A stretch of 31,442 bases of DNA from a virus, in the IMG/VR virus record IMGVR_UViG_3300036772_000553, positions 1 to 31,442 of that record; one strand, given 5' to 3'. This document shows, in pieces, positions 7,273-15,427 of this stretch. Positions within the stretch are counted from its first letter, which is position 1, and every line of letters starts with the position of its first letter. A program made the translations under genes and the position numbers. Below the pieces are notes generated by a model. The model was given only the letters and a program-made list of their open reading frames with translations. It was not told where the DNA came from and did not search any database.

Positions 7273-8743
7273 CCGGCTTCGTTGTTTCGACACTGGCAAC
7301 TCCTTTGTCATTAGCCGGGTCGGTATCGAATACCAGACCCAGTTCATGGTTTTCATCGATTTCCGCCTTACGGCGGCGTTTAACTTCATTCGGGCTGGCA
7401 CCGCGTGCCTGCACCCAGTCACTTTCCGTCGCTGCCCCACCGCGTATCAGAACCCGCCACGAGTTGGCCTCCTTCAGGGGGTCGATCCACGGCATCACCG
7501 GCCCCCGGAAAACCGCGTTATAAAGCGAATGGCGATCGAGGTCGGCGGGCGGTTTCAGTACGCCTGCGGCAATGGCAGCAGCCAGCCAGGCGCGATAAAC
7601 CGGACGACTGACGGCGGCAATAAAGGCATCCTGCAAAATGCTGTACCCTTCGTAGGCTTCCACCAGTTCCTGTCGCTGAGCACTGTAGGTCCCGTCATAA
7701 TTGCGGGCGATACTGGAAAAGCTCCCGCGGGTGCCGGCTGAAACGGCACGCAACTGGCCGTTACGGAAACTTTCCAGATTAGGGTTTGGCCTGTCGGACT
7801 TGATGGTGTCAATGTCCTCTCCGGCCTCCAGGCCATCCCAAATCATGCCCGGCTGAAAATCAATTTCGCGGTTGTCATCAGCGTCACTGGCATTGTAGGT
7901 CGCCGGATCTCCTTTTTTGATGTACAGCCCGAGGGAGGCGGCAATGCGTGCAGCCGTCAGCTCAGAGTTCTCATACTCCCCTAACGCCGCCAGCCGGATA
8001 ATCACACCGGACAGCAGAGAGTGCCCCCGAACCTGATGCAGCCGGCGCATAAATTTAAGGTGCAGCATGCTGGCGGCGGACACCTCTTTGGTATCACCCG
8101 GCGTAATCCCCTGCACCGGTCGGTGTTTGTACACCTGGTATTTCACCGCTCGCCCCCAGTCGTTGAGATAAATGCCCTGCTGAAGGCTACTGCCCTGATC
8201 GGTAGCGCTCAGAGGAACATAGTCAGCTTCCAGTGCCTCTATCCAGAAGGGGATCCCCTCAACCGGCACCAGTCCTGCCACCGCTCCGGACACCAGTTGC
8301 CCAAACACCTCACCATCGCGCAGCCAGCTCCGGGCCATCAGACGCTCCAGCACCGGGCGGGTAAATTGCCCCGTCACATCCGGTGAGACTGACCAGGCGG
8401 CCCAGGCTGTTTGTATTTGCCGGGCAAAATCAGCATGCAGCTCGCCGGTTTTAGTCAGAGGGTGTGGCTCCACGCTGATACCCCGTGCGCCGACAATCCG
8501 TTCTTCGAGCTTATCCAGAATGCCAATCACCAGATCGTGATTGTTATCCAGCCAGCGGGCCTGCTCCCGAAGGGAGCGACCGGCCAGATCCGTCAGTTGA
8601 TTTGCGCTGCGGTTTTCACGCTTAGCCCGGTGGGTTCGGGACGGCAGCGCCGCCTCATAAGCCCGGACTTGCAGGCGTGAACGTAGCCGCGCCGCCTTCC
8701 AGCCCGGGGAAATGAGCCCCACAACTTCATCGAGGAGACTCAC
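7235..8743 (-). CDS. B: Portal protein, lambda gpB family
   Basis: A 502-residue lambda-family portal (lambda gpB is 533). It forms the dodecameric DNA channel at the capsid vertex. Characteristic pieces are the N-terminal DEVVGLISPGWKAARLRSR, an NHDLVIGILDKLEERIVG-type helix, RLHQVRGHSL, and a C-terminal segment ending in a charged RKKQ tail. The start is GTG at 8743, overlapping the stop of the gpW-like gene (CTGTGAGT), with GAGG about 5 bases upstream. Confidence 0.95.
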   Translation of the reverse strand: MSLLDEVVGLISPGWKAARLRSRLQVRAYEAALPSRTHRAKRENRSANQLTDLAGRSLREQARWLDNNHDLVIGILDKLEERIVGARGISVEPHPLTKTGELHADFARQIQTAWAAWSVSPDVTGQFTRPVLERLMARSWLRDGEVFGQLVSGAVAGLVPVEGIPFWIEALEADYVPLSATDQGSSLQQGIYLNDWGRAVKYQVYKHRPVQGITPGDTKEVSAASMLHLKFMRRLHQVRGHSLLSGVIIRLAALGEYENSELTAARIAASLGLYIKKGDPATYNASDADDNREIDFQPGMIWDGLEAGEDIDTIKSDRPNPNLESFRNGQLRAVSAGTRGSFSSIARNYDGTYSAQRQELVEAYEGYSILQDAFIAAVSRPVYRAWLAAAIAAGVLKPPADLDRHSLYNAVFRGPVMPWIDPLKEANSWRVLIRGGAATESDWVQARGASPNEVKRRRKAEIDENHELGLVFDTDPANDKGVASVETTKPDEPPAKSERKKQ

Positions 8744-8955
8744 AGGAACCTCGCCAGCTTATAACGAGGGCGCCCACGCTGACGGGCATCGAACGAGGCC
8801 AGTCTGGTCTCATAGGCGGTAAGTCCCTTGCGGATGTCGCTCAGGTTTTCCATCGTCATGCTCTGGCCATTCATCGTGATGGATTTGCCAGCCAGCACCG
8901 CCCGTTCGGCATCGCGGTAAGCCTGGATGATTGTTTCAAGTTCGCTGCGGGTCAT
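8740..8955 (-). CDS. W: Small head-completion protein at the gpW position
   Basis: A 71-residue protein between terminase and portal, the exact place of lambda W (68 aa). It is helical with a short beta hairpin (AGKSITMNGQSMTMENLSDI) and a basic C-terminus (ARQRGRPRYK), the layout of gpW, which plugs the portal and prepares for FII. The start at 8955 is chosen because AGGAGG lies 9 bases upstream and ATGA overlaps the terminase stop. An ATG two codons earlier is too close to the ribosome site. Confidence 0.8.
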   Translation of the reverse strand: MTRSELETIIQAYRDAERAVLAGKSITMNGQSMTMENLSDIRKGLTAYETRLASFDARQRGRPRYKLARFL

Positions 8956-11066
8956 ACCCATCCCCCTCCTGATTTCATGGTAGGCCAGGCATTTGCCTGC
9001 CCGTTTTGGGTTTTACGCTTGTCCGGTGCTGATTTCTCAGCTGCTTTCTTTGCAGGTACCGGTGCACCAAGTGATGTCGGTTCGCCCTGGGTTTCCTGCG
9101 CCACGCGCAGCCATTTCGGCAATTTTTTATCCCAGTTGATTTTTTCGTAGCCCAGCAAAATCGCCAGCGCGTGGGCGTAGCAAAGTAAATCCAGCGCTTC
9201 GTTATTGCCGCGACCGGGTTTCAGCCATTTACCGTCAGGCTGACGTTCTTCATAGGTCAGTTCGTCGTAAAACCACTCACCCAGCCAGTCAGGAATGTGG
9301 ATATAGTTGGCCCCGGGGACATCACGCGCCAGGGCATTGCTGATGCGATCTTTCAGCTGATTGGTCTGCAGCAGATAAAGCGGCACATTGCCGGTGACCT
9401 GAGCGCGACGGTTGGAGCGGTCGGTGTTATCGGGAAAGGTTTCGGTAATGAGCTTGCTGCGGGTCAGACTGTCACCCTTAAAGAGATAGAGTTTCTTTCT
9501 CAAGCCGTCGCGCTGACACTGTAGCCAGAAGGCATACGCATTCCCGGTCACCCCATCCTCCCCACCGGAGTCAATAGCCATCGCCTGCACCGGCATCGAA
9601 ACCTCCGGGTTATCCGCCATCGGCCAGCACTTTTCCAGCACATCGGTGCGCAGCAGCTGCCAGTCTTCCAGGTACGCCGACGGATTGACTGGCAGACTTT
9701 CACCGTTCTCGTCCGCACGCAGGGAAAAGCGGATATTGTAACGGTCCACTACCCAGCGCTCCCCGTGACGGCCATAGCCGGTGATTTGCACCACGAAGCG
9801 ACGATTTTTGCCCCCCTGCACATCCACTGTCGCCACCAGAAACAACACGCCCGCCGGTACACTGCGTTTCGGTACCGGTTCGGCCCGCGCCATCAGCACA
9901 TCGGTACGGCGCTGATCCGCACAGGAACGGGGTAAATACGGTACCCCCCAGTCCGTGTTGTAGACGGATTTCAGTGTTTCTTCGCTGCCGGTGGCCTCGT
10001 ATTCCTGCTCGGCGGTGAGCAGTTTGTACACCAATTGCGACCAGGTCTGATAAGCCGCTGCCGGGCCTTCCATCCAGAATGACGCCACCCGGGAGCGACG
10101 GGCTTCGCCGGAGATGATCCCCTCAGGGCTGATGGTCTGCCCCTCCTTCAGCCAGACACCGCGGTTATTCAGCTCCCGCTTCTGGTCTGCGGTAATTTTT
10201 CCGGCACAGTGTGGGCAGACAATATGTGCCTGCTCGCTGGCTTTAAGCGGGTCACGTTCTTCACGAAATCCGGTCATGGCCGACATCTCAGGCTGAAAAT
10301 AGCTGTGACAATGCGGGCATGGCCAGTACCAGCGACGCCGGTCACCGCGATTGTAAAGTGACATGATACCGGTGCATGGCGGGGCTTCATGCGCCGCCGT
10401 TCTGCGCCACTTGGTATCTTCAATGTCCCGACCGGGCGAGGACTCAACCAGCGTCATCCCTGCTGACATAAAGGTCGTGGTGCGCTTGGACGCCAGAGAG
10501 AACGCATCTCCTTCACCATCGACGTCTTCCGGGAAACGGTCGTAGTCGGTGAGCGCTACGCGCTTATAGTCGGAAGACGAAAAAATACTGATCGATGGCC
10601 AGCCAATTTTAAGAAACGAACCGTCACGGAACATTTTATCGTGGACGTTATTGTCGTTCCGGCTGGGACTCAGTCGCTTAGCCATTTCCGGACTGGCCCT
10701 GAACATGCGGGCAAGGCGTTTTTTGGAATGCTCCTGCGCCTTGTCCTGGGTCATCTGAACCACCAGCATGTCGCCGGGATCGCATGTCACGCTGTACACT
10801 ATCCAGCCGTCAATCAACCCCAGTGTTTTACCCGCACGTGCCGGACAGACAAAGATCACCGCATCGAATTCGCGAGAGGATAAGAGGTTCATGGCCTCTA
10901 TCATGTAGGGGGTCAATCCTGGCTCCCACGGCATGGCATTGCCCGCCCCCATGGGAACCCGCATATAATCTTTCACCGCTTCGGCGACCTGCATTCGTCG
11001 GGGAGGCTTAAACAACGCCGCCACGTTCTTACCCACGCGGACCGCACTGGCATACTGGCTATTCAT
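8952..11066 (-). CDS. A: Terminase large subunit, lambda gpA family
   Basis: The packaging ATPase and cos-cutting nuclease, 704 residues (lambda gpA is 641). The ATPase P-loop variant is CPARAGKT at residues 74-81, and an LTDYDRFPED segment near 173-182 fits the acidic strand. Two CPHC pairs (CPHCHSYF and CPHCAGKI) form the zinc-ribbon insertion seen in GpA proteins. VATVDVQGGKNRRF near residue 412 starts the nuclease domain. The start overlaps the Nu1-like stop by 8 bases, with AGAGG upstream. Confidence 0.96.
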   Translation of the reverse strand: MNSQYASAVRVGKNVAALFKPPRRMQVAEAVKDYMRVPMGAGNAMPWEPGLTPYMIEAMNLLSSREFDAVIFVCPARAGKTLGLIDGWIVYSVTCDPGDMLVVQMTQDKAQEHSKKRLARMFRASPEMAKRLSPSRNDNNVHDKMFRDGSFLKIGWPSISIFSSSDYKRVALTDYDRFPEDVDGEGDAFSLASKRTTTFMSAGMTLVESSPGRDIEDTKWRRTAAHEAPPCTGIMSLYNRGDRRRWYWPCPHCHSYFQPEMSAMTGFREERDPLKASEQAHIVCPHCAGKITADQKRELNNRGVWLKEGQTISPEGIISGEARRSRVASFWMEGPAAAYQTWSQLVYKLLTAEQEYEATGSEETLKSVYNTDWGVPYLPRSCADQRRTDVLMARAEPVPKRSVPAGVLFLVATVDVQGGKNRRFVVQITGYGRHGERWVVDRYNIRFSLRADENGESLPVNPSAYLEDWQLLRTDVLEKCWPMADNPEVSMPVQAMAIDSGGEDGVTGNAYAFWLQCQRDGLRKKLYLFKGDSLTRSKLITETFPDNTDRSNRRAQVTGNVPLYLLQTNQLKDRISNALARDVPGANYIHIPDWLGEWFYDELTYEERQPDGKWLKPGRGNNEALDLLCYAHALAILLGYEKINWDKKLPKWLRVAQETQGEPTSLGAPVPAKKAAEKSAPDKRKTQNGQANAWPTMKSGGGWV

Positions 11067-11598
11067 CAGTCACCTCTGCTCTTTCATCCTGATTAAATAT
11101 CGCCGCAGCACTGGCCTGATAGGTGCGTTCAAAAAGAGCATCACGCAAATCGTCAATCGTTTCCTGCACCATCGCGAGGCCCTTCGGCGTCATCCCCCCA
11201 TCACGTTCAAGCCGGTCAGGCAACGTTTCAAGCTGCTGGACAACGGTCTTGATGGTGGCGGCATACACACTGGTGACCTCATGCTCAGGGATCAGCTGAC
11301 GTAACTCTTTCTCAAGCCAGATACGGCCTTTTTCTGAGTCATACCAGTCTTTACGCTCTTTCGGTGGCATCTGGCTGGGGTCGTGTAAGACATCCGGGTC
11401 CTGTGACGGGGAGGTACGAAACAATGCCGGCGCGGCATCTTTCAGATCAAACACCGGACTGCCACGGACTTCGCCCACCACCGGCACCCGCCCCTCTGCC
11501 AGCCGGCTCTTTACTGTCCTGCGATCGATGCCAAATGCCTCAGCAAGCCTGGATACACTCCAGTGATAAACACCGCCCATATCGCTGACATTTGACAT
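11059..11598 (-). CDS. Terminase small subunit, Nu1-like (DUF1441 family)
   Basis: A 179-residue DNA-recognition subunit (lambda Nu1 is 181). The N-terminal winged helix-turn-helix is VSRLAEAFGIDRRTVKSRL at residues 15-33. The middle is Pro-rich and the C-terminal half is helical (TIKTVVQQLETLPDRL), probably contacting the large subunit. It should bind repeats in the cos region just upstream, where several TGTACA sites lie. The start ATG has GGAGTG 4 bases upstream. Confidence 0.9.
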   Translation of the reverse strand: MSNVSDMGGVYHWSVSRLAEAFGIDRRTVKSRLAEGRVPVVGEVRGSPVFDLKDAAPALFRTSPSQDPDVLHDPSQMPPKERKDWYDSEKGRIWLEKELRQLIPEHEVTSVYAATIKTVVQQLETLPDRLERDGGMTPKGLAMVQETIDDLRDALFERTYQASAAAIFNQDERAEVTDE

Positions 11599-11872
11599 AC
11601 TTCACTCCATGTACAGCTCAGATGTACAGCTCGATTCGGCCTTTCATTTTTATAATCAATGCGTTAGCACATACCCACCTGTACATCGCTAAAATCAAAA
11701 TGCACAGATGGAAACCCGATTAATTTATAGTAATCAGTAAGTTAACTGACCTGTGGTGGAGCACATGAAAATGCAAAAATGTGCCGCTGGCCGGGGCGCT
11801 GATGACCCGTGGCAGGGGTACCCCGCCGGGAGTACCTTTTGAAAATATGCAGGCCTGTACATGTATTGCCAC
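11599..11872. other. Probable cos packaging region upstream of terminase genes
   Basis: A 274-base gap with no credible gene. It holds four TGTACA palindromes (11610, 11623, 11680, 11856), two of them within ATGTACAGCTC direct repeats 13 bases apart. There is also a perfect 10-bp palindrome GGGGTACCCC at 11815-11824. In lambda, cosN lies about 190 bases upstream of Nu1. Here that distance falls near 11790, close to the GC-rich palindromic part. The exact nick site cannot be placed from one sequence. Confidence 0.5.
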
Positions 11873-12217
11873 TCAGAAGCCCAGGCGCACACGTCCTTCA
11901 GGGTCACCTGCATTGGTGGTGATCCATGACGTGCCTGCCAGTGCATTGGCCTTATTGCCACTGTCCTTATCCTGCGCCGTCAGCTTGCCATCGGCAGTGA
12001 GCCAGAGGCGGGCACCCCGCGCCCAGGTCTCGGTGTCCACCTTTGGCAGGACGAACACACCTGTCATCACCAGCACACCCGAACCGTCATTGGGGATGTC
12101 GTGATGTGCCACACCCACCACGGCACCGACAACGACTGGCTGACCTGACACCACATCCTTGCCCGTGCTGTTATGCCAGTCCATCGTATTGCCGTCTTCG
12201 TAATAGTTCTTCGCCAT
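11873..12217 (-). CDS. DUF2190 family protein, probable capsid decoration protein
   Basis: A 114-residue, all-beta looking protein: MAKNYYEDGNTMDWHNST, GQPVVVGAVVGVAHHDI, GVFVLPKVDTETWARGARLW. DUF2190 proteins sit on phage capsids as cement or decoration proteins. They are normally coded next to the capsid gene, whereas this one lies upstream of the terminase, on the other side of cos. GGAG lies 9 bases upstream of the ATG. Confidence 0.8.
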   Translation of the reverse strand: MAKNYYEDGNTMDWHNSTGKDVVSGQPVVVGAVVGVAHHDIPNDGSGVLVMTGVFVLPKVDTETWARGARLWLTADGKLTAQDKDSGNKANALAGTSWITTNAGDPEGRVRLGF

Positions 12218-12316
12218 CGTTATGTCTCCGCTTATTAATGAAATAACACTCGTAGCATCCTGTTGATGCAGATGCTGGCATTTTCGCAGGCACTCAATGA
12301 ATGCCTGCTGAAATGC

Positions 12317-12499
12317 TTAGGTCGTACTGCCATCACCGGCAGGCGCACCCAGAAGACCGGTGAGCGCGGTATCGACGGCACTGTCAATCTGACTGTCCAG
12401 ATCCGCTTTAATCTGCGCCTTCACTGCGGTGACTACCGCGGTGGACTGCAGGGCATTTTTGACCAGGTCATTTGTCACAACATCTTTAATATCCGGCAT
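12317..12499 (-). CDS. 60-aa hypothetical helical protein
   Basis: Not recognised. The product begins MPDIKDVVTNDLVKN and is mostly helical with alternating Val/Ala and acidic residues, ending in a Gly/Ser/Thr tail. The start at 12499 is chosen for AAGGAAA about 6 bases upstream; a longer reading to 12565 lacks such a site. It lies 99 bases upstream of the DUF2190 gene. An inverted repeat (GCAGGCA/TGCCTGC, 12286-12308) just after its stop lacks a T run. It may be a minor virion or decoration partner, but only position suggests this. Confidence 0.65.
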   Translation of the reverse strand: MPDIKDVVTNDLVKNALQSTAVVTAVKAQIKADLDSQIDSAVDTALTGLLGAPAGDGSTT

Positions 12500-12585
12500 T
12501 ACTGTTTCCTTTCTTTTATTACGGCCTTGAAGCCAGTTGAGAATAATCACGCGGAGGCTCCGCATTCAGGTTTACAGGGACTAAC

Positions 12586-12930
12586 TTAACGGCGACGCCC
12601 AGAACTGCGGGTCGTCGTAAACGAAGAGCGGGATGAATAACCACCCCGCCCGTAATAACGTCGCGGTGAGGGGCGACTGACCACTACCGTGGTGTGATGG
12701 CTGCTGTAGCCACCATGACCACCACCGGAAAGCAGATGCCCCATCAGCAGGCCGTTAAAAAAGCCATTGTCAGAGTTTTGCACCACGGCTGGCGGCGGGG
12801 CTTGCTGATAAACAACCTGTGGTTGCTGCACAGGGGATGATTCAACAATGCGCGGTTCACTCTCGTCATGACAGGCGACAAGAACCAGCACAGCCAGAGC
12901 GGCTGCGCCAATGAAGTAACGTTTTTTCAT
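12586..12930 (-). CDS. Small prophage lipoprotein
   Basis: A 114-residue protein with a lipoprotein signal: MKKRY, a hydrophobic stretch, then lipobox LVAC with Cys20. The mature part has a Pro/Gln-rich linker, Gly/His-rich and Ser/Tyr/Arg-rich segments and a basic RRR end, so it is probably largely disordered at the membrane. Similar short lipoproteins occur in enterobacterial prophages near lysis genes; a role in surface change or superinfection exclusion is only a guess. Two terminators lie between it and the next gene upstream, so it may have its own promoter. Confidence 0.8.
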   Translation of the reverse strand: MKKRYFIGAAALAVLVLVACHDESEPRIVESSPVQQPQVVYQQAPPPAVVQNSDNGFFNGLLMGHLLSGGGHGGYSSHHTTVVVSRPSPRRYYGRGGYSSRSSFTTTRSSGRRR

Positions 12931-12956
12931 GATTTACTCAGGTAGGTTAAAGCCAT

Positions 12957-12979
12957 TAAAAAAGCCACTCGTAAGTGGC
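12957..12979 (-). terminator. Intrinsic terminator (second of a tandem pair)
   Basis: On the minus strand GCCACT-TACG-AGTGGC is followed by six T. It lies about 20 bases further along than the terminator at 12995-13014 and before the lipoprotein gene. Confidence 0.8.
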
Positions 12980-12994
12980 CTTTGTGATGGCAAT

Positions 12995-13014
12995 AAAAAA
13001 CCGCCCGGAGGCGG
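12995..13014 (-). terminator. Intrinsic terminator (first of a tandem pair)
   Basis: On the minus strand CCGCC-TCCG-GGCGG is followed by six T. It is the first terminator met after the gene that ends at 13036. Confidence 0.85.
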
Positions 13015-13035
13015 CCTGGTTAATTCTCGTAGGTG

Positions 13036-13389
13036 CTATATTTTAAGTTTTCCATATATAGCATCTATTTCCTGAGCTTCTTCTTTCTTTTTGGCGAGCT
13101 CAATGGTTTCAATATCTTTCTGAATTTGTTGGGAGCCAATTAAGCTGTCGTTTGCTTGCTGAACAATAATCTTCACAAGGTTTACGGCCTCCTGCAACTC
13201 AGACGCCTCACACCAAATCACAATTTCTTTTTCAGCTTTGAATAGCTTGATGCTATAGCGCGCTTCGTTCGCTAATCTTTCAAAATGTGGCACCCACTCT
13301 TTCGCTGGCTGCCCTGAAAGCACCAAGACTCGGTCGCCTAACCCCAGAGACTGGGAGCTCTTTTCGGTATTTAGTTCTTTTATTTTCAT
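13036..13389 (-). CDS. 117-aa hypothetical protein, possible late moron
   Basis: Not recognised. It begins MKIKELNTEKSS, has a beta-rich centre (RVLVLSG, YSIKLFKAEKEIVIWCE) and a long charged helix at the end (IQKDIETIELAKKKEEAQEID). There is no signal peptide or membrane segment. It is more AT-rich than its neighbours, lies 79 bases downstream of Rz, and is followed by two tandem terminators, the pattern of an inserted extra gene. The start at 13389 has AGAG 8 bases upstream; a GTG three codons earlier is also in frame. A poor promoter-like TATTCT lies just upstream. Confidence 0.75.
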   Translation of the reverse strand: MKIKELNTEKSSQSLGLGDRVLVLSGQPAKEWVPHFERLANEARYSIKLFKAEKEIVIWCEASELQEAVNLVKIIVQQANDSLIGSQQIQKDIETIELAKKKEEAQEIDAIYGKLKI

Positions 13390-13468
13390 TTTTAACACTC
13401 TAAAGAATATGAATGCTTATTTTGCTCCAAGTTTAATAAGAGAAACAACATTTCATTTTTTCTACTTG

Positions 13469-14014
13469 CTATTTTTCCTCATTAATATTACCAGCAATTG
13501 CATTGTATGACCGTTCACACGTAAGCCCAGCTATTCGGCTGTCGTCAGCTGTTGTTGCCAGCTGCTGATTTCGTTCGACAGATTTGCTGAGCATGTCGGC
13601 AAGCAATACTCCGGCGTTGGCTTTTGTCGCGCTTGCACTGGCAATGGCGGAAAGCTTGCTGGTTTCACTTGCTGCGAGCTGACGCCGGATGTTTGCAATG
13701 GAGCGTTGCAACTTGTCATTAGCAGACTGAGCGTTAGCAGCATCAAGCCACGCTTTATCGAGTTGGGTTTGTGCATCGGCGGTTACCTGATTGATTTGGT
13801 TTTGACGGCGCTGTTCTTCGTTGCGCTCTGTAAGCTGCTTAGCGACTAGCGCAGCCAGGTCGTCAGCGTCACGCTTTGCCCACTTCAGTTGCCAGACCTG
13901 ACGCTCGTCCGACTGACCGGAGATGTAGCCATGATGGTGAATGCCCCATAACACCGCAGCCACCAGCACAAAGGCACTCAGTGGCTTCCAGATAAGTTTC
14001 AGTAATGGAATCAT
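13469..14014 (-). CDS. Rz: Rz-like inner-membrane spanin
   Basis: A 181-residue i-spanin with one N-terminal membrane segment (about residues 10-26) and a long periplasmic coiled coil rich in Gln, Glu and Ala (residues about 45-125). It fuses inner and outer membranes in the last step of lysis together with the Rz1 lipoprotein coded inside it. The ATG overlaps the endolysin stop (ATGA). Confidence 0.93.
   Translation of the reverse strand: MIPLLKLIWKPLSAFVLVAAVLWGIHHHGYISGQSDERQVWQLKWAKRDADDLAALVAKQLTERNEEQRRQNQINQVTADAQTQLDKAWLDAANAQSANDKLQRSIANIRRQLAASETSKLSAIASASATKANAGVLLADMLSKSVERNQQLATTADDSRIAGLTCERSYNAIAGNINEEK
13531..13776 (-). CDS. Rz1: Rz1-like outer-membrane spanin lipoprotein nested in Rz
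   Basis: An 81-codon frame wholly inside Rz and +1 to it, as in lambda. It has a basic N-terminus (MHKPNSIKRG), a hydrophobic stretch and a lipobox LMTSC with Cys23. The mature part has the Pro-rich section typical of Rz1 (ASFPPLPVQARQKPTPEY). Its predicted partner is the C-terminal part of Rz. The start at 13776 keeps the positive charges before the signal; a later ATG would lose them. Confidence 0.9.
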   Translation of the reverse strand: MHKPNSIKRGLMLLTLSLLMTSCNAPLQTSGVSSQQVKPASFPPLPVQARQKPTPEYCLPTCSANLSNEISSWQQQLTTAE

Positions 14015-14625
14015 ATCAACAGCGCCGCCTGCGCCCGGTTAAAGCGAGCCTTGCGGTCGTCGATACCGTTCTGGCCACCGTTGATAATCTGCGTTACGCG
14101 AATCATGTCGCCGGAATACAGCAGGCAGCCACGCAAGGCGTAATACCAGGCGGCAGAACGTGCAGCATGCTTTTCCTGCTCGAGGAGTTCAGGTGTGCTG
14201 ATGAGGTCAAGCTTCAGCGCGGTACCGCATTTTGTGTAATTATCCCGCCCCGTGATTTGCAACAGCCCACGTCCACGGTATTTCCAGCCATCACCCGTTT
14301 CTTTATTACCCATGCGGCTGCCGTAGACCAGATTGGCAATCTGAGGCTGGCGAGCTGTTTGCGTGTTGGTTCGTCCAAGCATTCCGCACTGATAAGGTGT
14401 CAGGCGATTACCGAAGGTTTTCTTCAGACCCTCCACGGAATAGTTGAAGTTTTCCACCAGCGTGCCGAATCCGGATGATTCATGCCCGACCTGTGCAATA
14501 AACATCGCCTGGTCAACGGGTGATGTAATACCGAACTCTGTCATCGCGGCATCGATGTGCGGAAACCAGCGTGTGGTGAATTCAGCGCTGATGTCAGCCG
14601 CCATCTGAAATTGTGATTTATTCAT
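14011..14625 (-). CDS. Endolysin, glycoside hydrolase family 19
   Basis: A 204-residue lysozyme-like GH19 enzyme that cuts the glycan strands of peptidoglycan. The catalytic Glu49 lies in GHESSGF. ENFNYS (58-63), GDGWKYRGRGLLQITGRDNY (residues about 111-130) and TQIINGGQNGIDDR near the C-terminus are family signatures. There is no signal peptide, so release should need the holins coded upstream. It follows the 3-TM holin gene by 3 bases and overlaps Rz. Confidence 0.95.
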   Translation of the reverse strand: MNKSQFQMAADISAEFTTRWFPHIDAAMTEFGITSPVDQAMFIAQVGHESSGFGTLVENFNYSVEGLKKTFGNRLTPYQCGMLGRTNTQTARQPQIANLVYGSRMGNKETGDGWKYRGRGLLQITGRDNYTKCGTALKLDLISTPELLEQEKHAARSAAWYYALRGCLLYSGDMIRVTQIINGGQNGIDDRKARFNRAQAALLI

Positions 14626-14628
14626 TCG

Positions 14629-14925
14629 TTACTCGATCTTATCTGGATTGTTATACCTGAAAATTTTCAGGACATTGCCACCGGACAAAACAACGACAGC
14701 AGCAAAAGCCACAAAAACAACGGTGTCGGGCAAACCCACCGTTTGGTAGTGTCCTGTCAGAATCAAAATGGCGATTGTTCCTGAGGAGACGATCAGAATG
14801 AGAGATATCAGGCGGGCAACAGGGTGATAGTGCAAACCACGACGCTGAAATGTACCCAGTGTGATAGCGATGGTTAAGCAGCTAAGAATGTAGAGCATCA
14901 ATAGCACTTCATTTAGGGTTACCAT
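14629..14925 (-). CDS. Three-TM phage holin-like membrane protein
   Basis: A 98-residue protein with three membrane segments (about 5-24, 36-57, 67-87) and a charged C-terminus. The RRGLHYHPVARLISLILIV pattern and the GHY motif before the third segment fit the 3TM holin family of Gram-negative prophages (PF05449 type). It probably forms or controls the membrane lesion that frees the endolysin. The ATG overlaps the upstream membrane-protein gene by 17 bases and has GGAGGG just upstream. Confidence 0.8.
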   Translation of the reverse strand: MVTLNEVLLMLYILSCLTIAITLGTFQRRGLHYHPVARLISLILIVSSGTIAILILTGHYQTVGLPDTVVFVAFAAVVVLSGGNVLKIFRYNNPDKIE

Positions 14926-15328
14926 TGCCCCCTCCAGAGAATATCCTGCCCATGGCAGACGCCAGCATTGAGAAATTCAGCTTTCGAAGATTTATCAATA
15001 TGTAAACGCCAACCGAGGCCGCGACCGTCGCACCGACCGATTTACTGACGACAACACCTGGCGGGAGCTGAATGTATTTGTCGACCACGAATGCAATAAT
15101 GCCCGTAGTCATATCAGCAGCCAGGACGCCGATAAAAAAAGATGCAATGAAGAAACCAACCTGCATCCAACGACTCAACTCATTTGCCGAGAGAACATAA
15201 ACGACCGCCCCAGCGAATGCGCCGATAAATACCCCTGCATCAGTACCTTGCAACAGGCTGGCGAAAGTTACGCCGGTAATACCGACCGTAGCGACTCCAG
15301 CGCCTGATAACGTGATGGGTTCGCCCAC
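14909..15328 (-). CDS. Four-segment membrane protein, putative holin
   Basis: A 139-residue protein with hydrophobic segments at about 10-26, 32-47, 57-77 and 97-113, and a Gly/Asn-rich tail. GVFIGAFAGAVVYVLSANEL is typical of a family of putative holins in enterobacterial prophages. The start is GTG at 15328, chosen because a perfect AGGAGG lies 5 bases upstream. The open frame back to 15370 has no such site. With the 3TM protein it makes a two-holin or holin/modulator pair. Confidence 0.8.
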   Translation of the reverse strand: MGEPITLSGAGVATVGITGVTFASLLQGTDAGVFIGAFAGAVVYVLSANELSRWMQVGFFIASFFIGVLAADMTTGIIAFVVDKYIQLPPGVVVSKSVGATVAASVGVYILINLRKLNFSMLASAMGRIFSGGGNGNPK

Positions 15329-15350
15329 TTCCGCCTCCTGAAATAAGAAA

Positions 15351-15368
15351 GCCCCGCAAATGCGAGGC
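15351..15368 (-). other. Inverted repeat / possible terminator before holin gene
   Basis: GCCTCGCA-TT-TGCGGGGC on the minus strand gives an 8-bp stem with one G-T pair, followed by TTTCTTATTT. It lies 22 bases upstream of the holin start. It may be a weak terminator that Q-modified polymerase passes. Confidence 0.5.
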
Positions 15369-15427
15369 AAGAATTTGAGTTAAATCAATCGAGTTAAGAC
15401 GCCGTCTGTTAGCCTGATACATCAGCC

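Noticed and set aside
7273-7440. N-terminal extension of the protease-capsid fusion
   Set aside because: The frame is open but would lie deep inside the portal gene, and the translation is Arg/Lys-rich and unlike any protease N-terminus.
11781-12104. 107-aa plus-strand ORF over the cos region and DUF2190 gene
   Set aside because: Composition and position indicate a shadow of the DUF2190 gene; no ribosome site.
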